Below are positions 36,501-44,523 of a stretch of DNA of 64,000 nt, piece after piece (the first letter of the stretch is position 1; each line of letters starts with the position of its first letter). This stretch comes from Aeromonas caviae (GTDB lineage Bacteria > Pseudomonadota > Gammaproteobacteria > Enterobacterales > Aeromonadaceae). Made by a program: the position numbers and the translations under genes. The stretch is from positions 1 through 64,000 of the forward strand of contig NZ_CDBK01000015.1 of assembly GCF_000819785.1 (NCBI RefSeq), written 5' to 3'. The notes under the pieces were generated by a model that was given only the letters and a program-made list of their open reading frames with translations, had not been told where the DNA came from and made no database searches.

Positions 36501-37559
36501 GTGGGCGCCGGTGCGGATCTGGATCCGGCCATCGACGGCCTGGTGGTGATGATCAACGCCACCAATCAGCCCCAGAGCATCGGCGATTTCCGTGACGGCA
36601 AGGATCAGCCCATCGATCTGACCGGCATGGTCCTGAGCGGTGCCCACCGTGACTCCGACAGCATCGCGAGCGGGGCGGCCAATGACAGCGGTCAGCTGAC
36701 CCTTGGCGCCTGGTCGGCGGCGGTGTTCGTCAAGCCGCAGAGCGGTGCCCAGGGCGCGGGGCTGCCGGTGAGCAAGAAGACGGATCTGAGCACCTTGCCT
36801 CCCTTCGGTGACACCGAGGTGTTCGTGCGCGGTTTCCTGAATCAGTGGGATCCGGTCAACAAGATGAACTTCAGTGGCAACTTCACCTATGAGTTCACCA
36901 CCGAGGTGACGGCGGATCAGCTGGGGTCGACCCAGGTGAAGATCGCTGGCAACGAGTGGAGCGGCCCCGTCAATTACGGCAAGTGCAGCGATACCGACCA
37001 GCTTGCGACCGGCCAGGTCAATACGCTCTGTGCCAATGGCGGGGATCTGCCGTTCAACGTGGAGAAGGCTGGCACCTACAAGTTTGTCTTCACCGCCATG
37101 AACAAGGACAAGCCCACCCTGAGCGTCAGCTACACCGAACCGGCGCAGAGCTGCAAGGTGCTGGATACCGTCGCGGGCAATCCGCTCGGCTTCCCGCTCT
37201 ATGTGCGCGGCAGTCTGAGCGACTGGAACGCCCAGCCGGCCTACCAGCTGAGCTACAAGGGGATGGAAGGCAACCTCGCCATCTATCAGGCCGCCTTCAA
37301 CTACGCGGGCAGCTTTGACTTCAAGTTTGCCAACGACGATGGCAACTGGAGCAAGCAGTTCTTCGTGAAGGATGCCGGTGGCACCCTGATCGCACTGGAG
37401 CCCGAGCAGGTTTACCCGCTCCAGCACGGCGACGGTGGCATGGGCAACAACAGCATCACGCTGGAACAGGGTCTGTGGAGCTTCCTGGTGAAGGTTGACC
37501 CGACCCAGACTTCCGGCGAGGTGGGCAGCGTCATCATCCAGGAGTGCAGCGCCAAGTAA
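33507..37559 (+). CDS. pulA: Lipoprotein pullulanase (GH13) with C-terminal extra modules
   Basis: A cell-surface debranching enzyme of 1350 residues that cuts alpha-1,6 bonds of pullulan and branched starch or glycogen. The lipobox LLSGC is at about residue 20. A CBM41-like domain (HSLHLWNNDACN) comes first, then a CBM48/N-domain (VTFRLWAPTAKSVKLALFD), then the GH13 barrel. Its conserved regions are VVMDVVYNHTN, FRFDLMGH (nucleophile Asp about 680), YGEGWNFGE (acid Glu about 709) and VDKHDNQTLFD. Two related C-terminal modules begin VFVRGFLNQWD (about 1106) and LYVRGSLSDWN (about 1230). Such enzymes are classic type II secretion substrates. The ATG at 33507 or 33513 may start; an upstream extension to 33456 hides the lipobox. 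Confidence 0.93.
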   Translation: MDMKKTKVALVTASLLALLSGCNDNSSSAPAPQDEPVARLPNVQPPAELLTAGPDEAVIALVDTQTSAARGVTGPFASHSLHLWNNDACNSTSEGGLNTGWDDKSKTPSAADSFGPAWVVPLSKMEGCINFIARNGDLANLTGSDMKVVFSDHPDRTVAIVAGKNEIFGSRAEAFTAAFGVAGASAHLIDDNTLIWQGGKDKPYVRLYYTESGTITANSEGVFDFPYLKLTPTSLTEEQQAKYPHLKDAAAFALPAGKDLKPLLKGELVAIGTDADGILQGATLVQSAGALDALYSEAATKLAYGAVVEGGNVTFRLWAPTAKSVKLALFDEQHKSLGERAMTLDEASGSWSVQGGSDLVGKYYRYDIQVYHPVSRKLESYQVTDPYSLSLAMNSEFSQVVDLDDPALKPEGWDSLKAPHSQKNPADITIYEAHVRDLTGNDESTPVEHRGKFLGLTDSDSVPVTHLKSLAKSGVSHLHLLPVFDIATVNEDPAKVANIGDDFSKLCEVNPEVKNSRFASHCGGGETIEAVLGDLQASDSKENPVVQELYGYLRGVDSFNWGYDPYHYTTPEGSYATNAEGTTRIKEFREMVQAIKQNIGMNVVMDVVYNHTNEAGLGSKSVLDKIVPWYYQRLNPETGSVENSTCCSNTAPEHAMFAKLMDDSLVTWARDYKIDAFRFDLMGHHPKDQMVQALAEVKKVNPDMYFYGEGWNFGEVQDDKRFVQATQKHLAGTGIGSFSDRLRDAVRGGSPFDGGEAIRKTQGFGNGALVDANELDGVDLATALHQSDLVRLGMAGNLKEFVLTDKDGIPKKGSDIDYNGQPAGYAQDPTEIQNYVDKHDNQTLFDNLVYKAPAGADLVRMQGVSLATAMLGQGIPFTHAGVELLRSKSMERDSYDSGDWYNRVDYTLGDNNFDKGLPRKDKDEANYELIEQVLGQHAKPGSAEMHQMVNFYQELSELRQSSRLLRLGSGAEVIKRVDFRNTGPEQIPGLIVMSVDDGVGAGADLDPAIDGLVVMINATNQPQSIGDFRDGKDQPIDLTGMVLSGAHRDSDSIASGAANDSGQLTLGAWSAAVFVKPQSGAQGAGLPVSKKTDLSTLPPFGDTEVFVRGFLNQWDPVNKMNFSGNFTYEFTTEVTADQLGSTQVKIAGNEWSGPVNYGKCSDTDQLATGQVNTLCANGGDLPFNVEKAGTYKFVFTAMNKDKPTLSVSYTEPAQSCKVLDTVAGNPLGFPLYVRGSLSDWNAQPAYQLSYKGMEGNLAIYQAAFNYAGSFDFKFANDDGNWSKQFFVKDAGGTLIALEPEQVYPLQHGDGGMGNNSITLEQGLWSFLVKVDPTQTSGEVGSVIIQECSAK

Positions 37560-37646
37560 GTCTTTCCCATCGAGCCCGGGGCTGGCTCGGCAGCCCCGGG
37601 TTGAATTCCGCCTCGCCAAGGGCGGGATAACACCGAGAGAGTAAGC

Positions 37647-37680
37647 AAAGCGCGACTGCCGACCGGCAGCCGCGCTTTTT
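37647..37680 (+). terminator. Terminator of the pullulanase gene
   Basis: AAAGCGCG, CTGCCG and their complements CGGCAG and CGCGCTTT build a long stem with single-base bulges, followed by T5 C T3. Confidence 0.8.
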
Positions 37681-37701
37681 CTTTGCTCGTGGGCGAGGCA
37701 A

Positions 37702-37728
37702 TAAAAAAGCCGCCCCGTTGGAGCGGCT
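37702..37728 (-). terminator. Terminator of the zntA-like gene
   Basis: On the minus strand AGCCGC and GCGGCT pair around a short loop and are followed by six T, 26 bases past the ATPase stop codon. Confidence 0.8.
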
Positions 37729-37753
37729 GTTGGTTGTTCAGTTTACGGCCGGC

Positions 37754-40183
37754 CTAGCGTTTTCGCAGCAGGCGCAGGGCGTTGGCGGTGACCAGGGCGG
37801 TGGCGCCGGTGTCGGCCAGCACCGCAATCCACAGGCCGGTGATGCCGAGCAGGCTGGTGACCAGGAAGATGGCCTTGAGCCCCAGCGCCAGCGCGATGTT
37901 CTGGTGGATGTTGGCCAGTGCCGCGCGGGAGAGCCGGATCATGGCGGCGACCCCGCCGAGCTGGTTGTGGGTCAGCGCCGCATCGGCGGTTTCCAGCGCC
38001 ACGTCGGTGCCGCCTCCCATGGCGATGCCGATACTGGCACGCTTCATGGCCGGTGCGTCGTTGATGCCGTCGCCGATCATCGCGACTTTCTGGCTGAGGC
38101 CGAGCTTGGCGATCTCATCGACCTTGCCCTCCGGCAGCAGGCCGGCGCGCCAGCCCATGCCGAGCTCGGTGGCGATCGCCTCGGCGGCGCGGGGGTTGTC
38201 GCCGGTCAGCATGATGCTCTTGAGACCAAGCTCGCTCAGCTCTTGCAGCGCCGCAGCCGCTTCCGGCCGGATCTGGTCGCGCAGGGCCAGAAGGGCGGCC
38301 GGGGCGGCGTCGGGCTGACCGAGCACCACCACTGTCTTGCCTTGCTGCTCCAGGGTGGCGACCCGGGCCTGCATCGCCGCATCCAGGGTGGCGACCCGGC
38401 TCGGTGCCAGCAACTGCCAGAGGGTACCGTCGATGCGACCCTCTACCCCCATGCCGGGCAGGGCGCGCAGATCCTGGGCGGCGGCGAGGTTGAGGCCCCG
38501 TTCACTGGCCGCCGTCACCACGGCGTGGGCCAGCGGGTGGTGGGAGCCCTGCTCGATGGCCGCCGCCAGTGCCAGCAGGTCGGCCTCAGGCTGGCCATTG
38601 AGGCTCACCAGTTCGGTCAGTTGCGGCTTGCCCAGGGTCAGGGTGCCGGTCTTGTCAAAGGCCAGGGTATCGATGTGGGCGAGGCGCTCCAGCGCGGCCC
38701 CCCCCTTGATGATAGCCCCCTGCCGGGTGGCTGCCGCCAGTGCCGAGGTGACCGCCGCCGGGGTGGAGATGACCAGGGCGCAGGGGCAACCGATCAGCAG
38801 CAGCGCCAGCCCGCGATAGACCCACTCGTCCCAGCCCTGGCCGAAGGCGAGCGGCGGTACCAGCACCACCAGCAGGGCGACCAGCATCATGGCCGGGGTA
38901 TACCAGCGACTGAAGCGATCGATGAAGCGCTCGATGGGGGCGCGCTGGGTCTCGGCCTCCTCGATGAGGTGCAGGATGCGGTCGATGGCGTTGTTGCCGG
39001 GGTCGGACACCACCTCGAGGCGCAGCACCCGATCCGCCGCCAGACTGCCGGCGGGGACCTTGTCACCCCGGCGGCGCTCCACCGGGATGGATTCGCCGGT
39101 CAGGGCGCTCTCGTCAAAGGCGCCGAGGGGGTCGAGCAGGCGGGCATCGGCGGCCAGGCGGGCACCCGGGGCGATTTCGATGATGTCACCGGGGCGCAGC
39201 TGGTCGGCAGCGACCTCTTCCCGCACCTCGCCCTCGGCAGTGGTGCGGATGCGCAGCGCCTTGTCGGGCACCAACGCCATCAGGGCGGTGACCCCGGCGC
39301 GGGCGCGGCCGGCGGCATAGGCTTCCAGATGTTCCCCCAGCATGAACAGCAGCAGCACCATGGCCGCTTCGGCGGTTTCGCCGAGGAAGAGGGCGCCGAT
39401 GGCGGCGACCGTCATCAGGGTCTCGATGGCGAAGGGGGAGCCGCTTCTGGTCAGTGCCCACGCCTTGCGGGCGACAGGCCACAGCCCCCAGAGGGTGGCC
39501 AGGGTAAAGAACGGCTGACCGATCTGGGCCGGCAGCAGGGCCGCCACCCCCATCAGGCCGGCCAGCGACAGGGGCTGCCAATACTTGGCGAGCAGGTTGC
39601 TGACTCTCTGTATCAGCGGGCTGCGGCCCGGTTCGCTGCGAGCCGTGTTCTGAGCGCCTCCTTTGAGCTGGAAGCCGGCGGCCAGCACGGCGGCGGTGAC
39701 GGGATCGGGGGAGAGGCCGGGGGCCAGATCCACCACCAGCTTCTCGGTGGCAAACAGCACCCGAGCCTGCTGTACGCCCTCCACCCGGCTGACGGCGGTC
39801 TCTATCTTGCGGGCACAGCTGGGACAATCCATGCCCAGCACCTGCCAGCTATGGCGGCGGCTGTTCTGCTCGGGGGTCGTCAGCGGCGGCTCGGTCGCGG
39901 CGGTCGTGTGGGCGTGCTCGTGCCCCTGTTCATGATGATCGTGATCGTGGCCGTGGGCTGTGTCGGTGGCGCAAGTGCCTCTGGGGGGCTCTTCATCACC
40001 CGGGCCGTCTGCGCCACTTTGCCCCTGATGATCGTGGCGGGTCGGGTTGGCGACGCCACTGGCCTGTGCCCCGTTGTCGCAGCAGTGGCTGGTGTGGCTG
40101 TGCCGGGCCTGTGGGGTGGCGGCCTTGCTGACGGCCTTGATGGGGGCGGCGGCGTGTTGATGGCTGCAGCAGGATTTGCTCAT
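37754..40183 (-). CDS. zntA: ZntA-type heavy-metal P1B ATPase
   Basis: An inner-membrane pump of 809 residues that exports Zn2+, Cd2+ or Pb2+ at ATP cost. The long N-terminal tail holds CC pairs, a His stretch at 77-92 (HGHDHDHHEQGHEHAH) and a heavy-metal-associated domain with CxxC at 120-123 (GMDCPSC). The membrane metal site CPC lies at about 465, the phosphorylation motif is DKTGT, the actuator loop ESALTGES, and the hinge GDGINDAPA. CPC with this class signature fits P1B-2 (ZntA/CadA). AGAGGA precedes the ATG at 40183; the 56-residue upstream extension lies in the promoter and is rejected. Confidence 0.93.
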   Translation of the reverse strand: MSKSCCSHQHAAAPIKAVSKAATPQARHSHTSHCCDNGAQASGVANPTRHDHQGQSGADGPGDEEPPRGTCATDTAHGHDHDHHEQGHEHAHTTAATEPPLTTPEQNSRRHSWQVLGMDCPSCARKIETAVSRVEGVQQARVLFATEKLVVDLAPGLSPDPVTAAVLAAGFQLKGGAQNTARSEPGRSPLIQRVSNLLAKYWQPLSLAGLMGVAALLPAQIGQPFFTLATLWGLWPVARKAWALTRSGSPFAIETLMTVAAIGALFLGETAEAAMVLLLFMLGEHLEAYAAGRARAGVTALMALVPDKALRIRTTAEGEVREEVAADQLRPGDIIEIAPGARLAADARLLDPLGAFDESALTGESIPVERRRGDKVPAGSLAADRVLRLEVVSDPGNNAIDRILHLIEEAETQRAPIERFIDRFSRWYTPAMMLVALLVVLVPPLAFGQGWDEWVYRGLALLLIGCPCALVISTPAAVTSALAAATRQGAIIKGGAALERLAHIDTLAFDKTGTLTLGKPQLTELVSLNGQPEADLLALAAAIEQGSHHPLAHAVVTAASERGLNLAAAQDLRALPGMGVEGRIDGTLWQLLAPSRVATLDAAMQARVATLEQQGKTVVVLGQPDAAPAALLALRDQIRPEAAAALQELSELGLKSIMLTGDNPRAAEAIATELGMGWRAGLLPEGKVDEIAKLGLSQKVAMIGDGINDAPAMKRASIGIAMGGGTDVALETADAALTHNQLGGVAAMIRLSRAALANIHQNIALALGLKAIFLVTSLLGITGLWIAVLADTGATALVTANALRLLRKR

Positions 40184-40200
40184 GATGCGTTCCTCTTGAG

Positions 40201-40222
40201 GGATCCCGCCCCTGCGGGATCC
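40201..40222. repeat. Perfect hairpin in the zntA leader
   Basis: GGATCCCGC and GCGGGATCC are a nine-base perfect inverted repeat with a four-base loop. It lies between the -10 element and the Shine-Dalgarno of the ATPase gene, close enough to affect ribosome access or mRNA stability. Confidence 0.6.
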
Positions 40223-40238
40223 TGGATGACTGAGCCGA

Positions 40239-40269
40239 GTGTAAACCTTGGTGTAAAGTCCAAGGTCAA
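40239..40269 (-). promoter_or_regulatory. MerR-type promoter/operator of the zntA-like gene
   Basis: The minus strand shows a -35 TTGACC (40264-40269) and a -10 TACACT (40239-40244) separated by 19 bases, the overlong spacing of MerR-family promoters. Inside sits a perfect dyad ACCTTGG-N8-CCAAGGT (40245-40266). A ZntR-like activator is therefore expected, but no merR/zntR gene is within the window. Confidence 0.75.
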
Positions 40270-40437
40270 GTCCTCTTCTCCTCTTTGTCCGGGACCATGA
40301 CAGTGGCCGCTGATCTGCCCCTGGAGCAGGAGGGACGCAAAGGGATGCCAAATCCCTTTCATTAGCGGGTGTTTGTCATCCCGTGGCGGGCCTATACTGG
40401 GGACCCTGGATCCCACATCAATCATCAAGGACCTAAC

Positions 40438-40938
40438 ATGAGCAATACCGTCACCCTGCAAGGCAACCCCGTCTCCGTCTCCGGCCACTTCCCCGTTGCC
40501 GGTGAGCAGGCCAAGCCCTTCTCCCTGGTTGCTGGCGATCTGTCCGATGCGACCCTGGCGACCTTCGCCGGCAAGCGCAAGATCCTGAACATCTTCCCGA
40601 GCGTCGACACCCCGACCTGCGCCACTTCCGTGCGCAAGTTCAACGAGCAGGCAAGCGCCCTGAACAACACCGTCGTGCTGTGCATCTCCGCCGACCTGCC
40701 GTTCGCCCAGGCCCGTTTCTGCGGCGCCGAGGGTCTGGACAAGGTGGTGAACCTCTCCACCCTGCGTGGTGTCTCCTTCCTGCAGGACTACGGCGTGGCC
40801 TTCTCCTCCGGCCCGCTGGTGGGTCTGGCTGCCCGTGCCATCGTGGTACTGGATGAGCACGACAAGGTGCTGCACAGCGAGCTGGTGGCCGAAGTCGCCG
40901 ACGAGCCAAACTACGCCGCCGCCCTGGCCGTTCTGTAA
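40438..40938 (+). CDS. tpx: Thiol peroxidase Tpx
   Basis: A 166-residue two-cysteine peroxiredoxin that removes hydroperoxides with thioredoxin. The peroxidatic cysteine is Cys61 in [10 protein letters not shown] and the resolving one Cys95 in ARFCGAEG, the same numbers as in E. coli Tpx; Cys82 is also conserved. AAGGA lies before the ATG at 40438. The frame open from 40369 contains the promoter. Located alone, with a strong terminator behind it. Confidence 0.96.
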   Translation: MSNTVTLQGNPVSVSGHFPVAGEQAKPFSLVAGDLSDATLATFAGKRKILNIFPSVDTPTCATSVRKFNEQASALNNTVVLCISADLPFAQARFCGAEGLDKVVNLSTLRGVSFLQDYGVAFSSGPLVGLAARAIVVLDEHDKVLHSELVAEVADEPNYAAALAVL

Positions 40939-40962
40939 GTCGCGCCACAGGCTGATTGCCTG

Positions 40963-41000
40963 ACGGCCTGCCCCGTTTACACGGGGCAGGCCGTTTTTAT
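40963..41000 (+). terminator. Terminator of tpx
   Basis: ACGGCCTGCCCCGT and ACGGGGCAGGCCGT form a long stem around a four-base loop (TTAC), followed by a T-run. Confidence 0.9.
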
Positions 41001-41084
41001 TGCGCTCCCGAACCTTTTACTTATGGGGTGGGTCTGGCTAGACTTCGCCTCCACATCCTCGTTCAGCCTGTATCTGCGATCCCC

Positions 41085-42305
41085 ATGACGTTTGACGAAC
41101 TCGCCCTTGCCCCCGCCCTGTTGCGCCTGCTGCCCGCAGCGCTGGAAAAACCGACCCCCATTCAGCAGCTAGCCATTCCTGCAGCCTTGTCAGGACGGGA
41201 TCTGCTTGCCCTGGCCAGGACCGGCAGTGGCAAGACCCTGGCATTCGGCCTGCCGCTGCTGCAAAGGCTGGACGCAGCCAGTGACCGGGTACAGGGATTG
41301 GTACTGGTCCCCACCCGGGAGCTGGCAAGCCAGGTGAGCGCCGCCCTGCAGGAGATTGCCGACGGGTTGGGGGTGCGTCTTCTGACCCTGTGTGGCGGGG
41401 TGGCCCAGGAGTGGCAGGAGCGGGAACTGGCTCTCGGCCCCCAACTGCTGGTGGCGACCCCCGGACGGTTGCGGGACTTGCTGGCCCAGCAGACGCTGGG
41501 GCTGGGTGCCCTGCGCATGCTGGTGCTGGATGAAGCGGATCGCCTGCTGGAGATGGGGTTCTGGCCCGATATCCAGTGGCTGATGAAGGCAATGCCGGAG
41601 GCGCGGCAGCAGATGCTCTTCTCCGCCACCTTGCCGATCGAACTGGAGAGCCTGGCCTCGGGCCTGCTGCAGGATCCGGTGCGCATCGAGGCCGAGCCGC
41701 TCAACAGCCTGGTGAGCGACATCGAGGAGCGGCTCTATCTGGTCAACAGGAGCAGCAAGGTGCCTGCGCTGATCGCCCTGCTGGAGGCCGGAGAGTGGCC
41801 CCAGGTGCTGGTCTTCATCAGTGCCAGGGACGACGCGGACGGGGTGGCCAAGAAACTCGCCAGGGCTGGCATGACGGTGGCGGTCCTGCACGGAAACAAG
41901 GATCAGACCACGCGGGAGCAGGCGCTGGCGGATTTCAAGGAGGGCAGGGTGCGGGTGCTGGTGGCCACGGACCTGATGGCGCGCGGCATCCACGTGGAGG
42001 CATTGCCGGTGGTGATCAATCTGGATCTGCCGGACCATGCCCCCGTCTACGTGCATCGTATCGGTCGTACCGCCCGTGCCGGGCAGAGCGGTCTGGCCAT
42101 CTCCCTTACCTGCCACGGGGATGGGGAGGCGCTCGAGGGGATCCGGGCCCTGACCGGTCGGCCCCTGCCCCTGGCGGCGCTGGCAGGTTTCCCGGTGACC
42201 GACAAACCCGCCAGCGGGGAGAGCAAACGGGCGCCAAGAGACAAGCAGGCGAACCGTCGCACCCAGGGCAAGCGCAGCATCAAGCAGTTCAAGGGCAAAT
42301 CCTGA
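41085..42305 (+). CDS. DEAD-box ATP-dependent RNA helicase
   Basis: A 406-residue RNA helicase. Q motif KPTPIQQLAIP, Walker A ARTGSGKT, Ia PTRELA, Ib TPGR, DEAD (VLDEADRLLEMGF), SAT (FSATLP), and the C-terminal motifs ATDLMARGIHV and HRIGRTARAG are all intact. The short basic tail (RAPRDKQANRRTQGKRSIKQ) should bind RNA. It resembles the RhlE/DbpA size class without a DbpA RNA-binding domain, so the subfamily is not named. The frame is open from 40956 but that part lies in the tpx terminator; the Shine-Dalgarno at 41085 is weak. Confidence 0.88.
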   Translation: MTFDELALAPALLRLLPAALEKPTPIQQLAIPAALSGRDLLALARTGSGKTLAFGLPLLQRLDAASDRVQGLVLVPTRELASQVSAALQEIADGLGVRLLTLCGGVAQEWQERELALGPQLLVATPGRLRDLLAQQTLGLGALRMLVLDEADRLLEMGFWPDIQWLMKAMPEARQQMLFSATLPIELESLASGLLQDPVRIEAEPLNSLVSDIEERLYLVNRSSKVPALIALLEAGEWPQVLVFISARDDADGVAKKLARAGMTVAVLHGNKDQTTREQALADFKEGRVRVLVATDLMARGIHVEALPVVINLDLPDHAPVYVHRIGRTARAGQSGLAISLTCHGDGEALEGIRALTGRPLPLAALAGFPVTDKPASGESKRAPRDKQANRRTQGKRSIKQFKGKS

Positions 42306-42363
42306 GACGGACTTCCTGCCCCCGGCGGGAGCCTGTCGTCGTGAAGGAGAGGAGAGATCGGCA

Positions 42364-42381
42364 GCGCGCCCGGGGGCGCGC
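42364..42381. repeat. GC-rich hairpin between the helicase and chemoreceptor genes
   Basis: GCGCGCC and GGCGCGC pair perfectly around CGGG between two converging genes. There is no T-run, so it is a possible but unproven transcription end. Confidence 0.4.
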
Positions 42382-42401
42382 CAAACTACACGGCAAGGGG
42401 G

Positions 42402-43961
42402 TCAGTCGTGGAACTGGTTGATCAGGCGGGAGAGGTTTTGCAGCCGCTCCACCAGCAGGGTGATGCCATCGAGGGCCTGACGGCTGTTGTCCGCGGTGTG
42501 GCTCGCCAGTTGGTGGATCTGGTGGATCCCCTGATCCAGGGTGCTGGTGACATCCGCCTGCTGGCTCACCGCCTGAGCTATCTCGTCGCTGGTGTGGGTC
42601 ACCCGGGCCAGCATCCGGTTGATCTGGTCGAGCACCTCGGCGGTGGCCCCCATGTGCTGCTGGCAGAGCACTGATGTCTGGGCCCCCTGCTCCATGCCAT
42701 CGGACAGTTGCCGGGTGCTCTGTTGCAGCGCCCCTATCATGTCGCTTATCTCGCCGGTGGAACTGCGGGTCTTCTGGGCCAGGGCCCGTATCTCGTCGGC
42801 CACCACCGCAAAGCCGCGCCCCTGTTCACCGGCCCGTGCCGCCTCGATGGCCGCATTGAGGGAGAGCAGGTTGGTCTGATCCGCAATCTGCCCGATCACC
42901 TCCAGAATGCCGTTGATCTTCTGGCTGTCCTGGGTCAGACGCGCCAGCACGCCCTGGCTGGCGTCCAGCTCCTGATGAAGCCTGTCGACCGAATCCCGGG
43001 TGGTGGCCAGCGCCTGCTGGCCACTGGCGGACACCTGCTGGACCTCGCCCACCAGCGCATTGGCCTGGTGGGCATTGTCAGCCACATCGCGGATGGACTG
43101 GCTCATCTGGGTGATGGCCGCCGCCAGTTGCTCGCTCTGGGCCCGCTGCTGTTGCAGGTGAGTGTCTATGGTCTGGATATGCCCCCTGTCATCCTCCGCC
43201 GCCTGCAGGATCTGCTGGTTGGTGTCCGCGCTGCGACCCACCACGGCGCGCAGCTCCGCCTTCTTCATGCGCAGCAGCAGTTCAAGGGCGGCCAGGCTGT
43301 CCTGACGCCTGGCATAGAGTACCTGGCAAAGGGCGCTGCCCTGCTCCTCGCCCGCCATGGCCAGCAGCCTGGCCAGCCGCCGTTGCAGATGCCAGCCATG
43401 CCCCATCTGGGCCAGCAAGCAGAGCAGGGTGATGACGCCCCACCCCGGCTGGCCGGTGACCAGACTGGCCCCCATGCCGAGCAGGGCGGTGCCAGAGAGC
43501 AGCAGACACAGCGGCCCCGGCTCCAGGGTCAGCCGGGTCAGCCAGGGCAGTGCCTTGCCGTCACGGATCCGGGCATAGAGCAGCTCTGCCCAGGCGATGT
43601 CGTGATCCTGGGGACGGGTGCGGACAGACTGGTATTCGATGATCTGCTGCTGATCGTTGAGGATCGGCGTGACGTAGGCGTTGACCCAGTAGAACTGACC
43701 ACTCTTGGCGCGGTTCTTTACCAGCCCCATCCAGCTCTTGCCTTGTTGCAGGCGGCGCCACATGTCGGCGAACGCGGCCTTGGGCATGTCGGGGTGGCGG
43801 ACCAGATTGTGGGGCTCCCCTTCCATTTCGGTCGCGCTGTAGCCCGCCACATCGCAAAAGTGCTGGTTGGCATAAGTGATGTGACTGGCGGGATCCGTGG
43901 TCGAGATCAGTGATATGTGATCGGGGAAACGGATCTCCCCTTCGTGCCGGGTTGTGGTCAT
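42402..43961 (-). CDS. Chemoreceptor with PAS sensor (Aer-like)
   Basis: A 519-residue signal transducer. The N-terminal PAS domain (about 15-115; [36 protein letters not shown], and WVNAYVTPI) looks like the FAD/energy-sensing PAS of Aer. Two adjacent hydrophobic spans at about 150-190 form a membrane hairpin, and the rest is a methyl-accepting signalling rod with [20 protein letters not shown] and [19 protein letters not shown]. There is no periplasmic domain, so it reads an internal signal such as redox state or oxygen. No CheR-binding tail. Confidence 0.92.
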   Translation of the reverse strand: MTTTRHEGEIRFPDHISLISTTDPASHITYANQHFCDVAGYSATEMEGEPHNLVRHPDMPKAAFADMWRRLQQGKSWMGLVKNRAKSGQFYWVNAYVTPILNDQQQIIEYQSVRTRPQDHDIAWAELLYARIRDGKALPWLTRLTLEPGPLCLLLSGTALLGMGASLVTGQPGWGVITLLCLLAQMGHGWHLQRRLARLLAMAGEEQGSALCQVLYARRQDSLAALELLLRMKKAELRAVVGRSADTNQQILQAAEDDRGHIQTIDTHLQQQRAQSEQLAAAITQMSQSIRDVADNAHQANALVGEVQQVSASGQQALATTRDSVDRLHQELDASQGVLARLTQDSQKINGILEVIGQIADQTNLLSLNAAIEAARAGEQGRGFAVVADEIRALAQKTRSSTGEISDMIGALQQSTRQLSDGMEQGAQTSVLCQQHMGATAEVLDQINRMLARVTHTSDEIAQAVSQQADVTSTLDQGIHQIHQLASHTADNSRQALDGITLLVERLQNLSRLINQFHD

Positions 43962-44113
43962 GTGCGCATCCTGAATGAGCCAAGTAACTGATAAAATTAT
44001 TTTTTATTTTTGTGATTGTTACGGCGTCATTGTAGATGCGGACTGTTACACCACCTTGGCTTGGGTCAATAAATCAACACGGGAAAGGCTGAAAAAAGTC
44101 GTAGATGGCGGGC

Positions 44114-44413
44114 TCAGCCGCGGGGAGTGAAGTCGTGGATCTCCCCCGTCCTCGGTTTGAAGCGGGGGTCATTGTCTTCTGCGCTGGCGACCCAGGCCAT
44201 GGCCTGGCAGAAACTCTCCTGCTTGGCGAAGGCATCCCGGGCCTGATCGATGGCTCGTTCGGCATTGCGCCGCTCCATCTTGCTGGCCTTGCGGTCGCTG
44301 AACTGCTTCTGCTGGCTCAACATCCATTCGAGGAAGGCCTGGCGGCATTCGGTTTCATCGGCGGCCTTGGCGGGAAGGGCAACAAACAGGGCAATCAGGA
44401 GCAGAGCACGCAT
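44114..44413 (-). CDS. Small secreted hypothetical protein, 99 residues
   Basis: A signal peptide (MRALLLIALFVALPAKA) precedes an 81-residue mature protein that is highly charged and helix-prone, with two cysteines (in TECRQAFLEW and ESFCQAMAWV) that could form one disulfide. The helical core KMERRNAERAIDQARDAFAKQ is of the antiparallel-helix type. I do not recognise the family. It stands alone between a chemoreceptor and the OppA-like gene, all on the minus strand; a T6 run after its stop suggests its own transcript end. Confidence 0.65.
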   Translation of the reverse strand: MRALLLIALFVALPAKAADETECRQAFLEWMLSQQKQFSDRKASKMERRNAERAIDQARDAFAKQESFCQAMAWVASAEDNDPRFKPRTGEIHDFTPRG

Positions 44414-44490
44414 GGCAGGATCGGATCACGGGGTTGATGAATGAAAAGAGGCGGCATTTTATGCCGGGAACTTGAACAGGAACAGTGCCA

Positions 44491-44517
44491 GGAGGGGTCA
44501 GATGTCCCGACCCCTCC
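44491..44517. repeat. Hairpin downstream of the OppA-like gene
   Basis: GGAGGGGTC and GACCCCTCC are a perfect nine-base inverted repeat with a nine-base loop. It follows the minus-strand stop at 44524 but has no T-run; it may be an mRNA 3' end stabiliser or a terminator of weak type. Confidence 0.5.
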
Positions 44518-44523
44518 CCGGAC

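Noticed and set aside
34140-37619. A 1159-codon open frame antisense to the pullulanase gene
   Set aside because: High-GC genes with strong third-position bias produce long antisense frames. This one has no family resemblance and the sense strand is an unmistakable GH13 enzyme.
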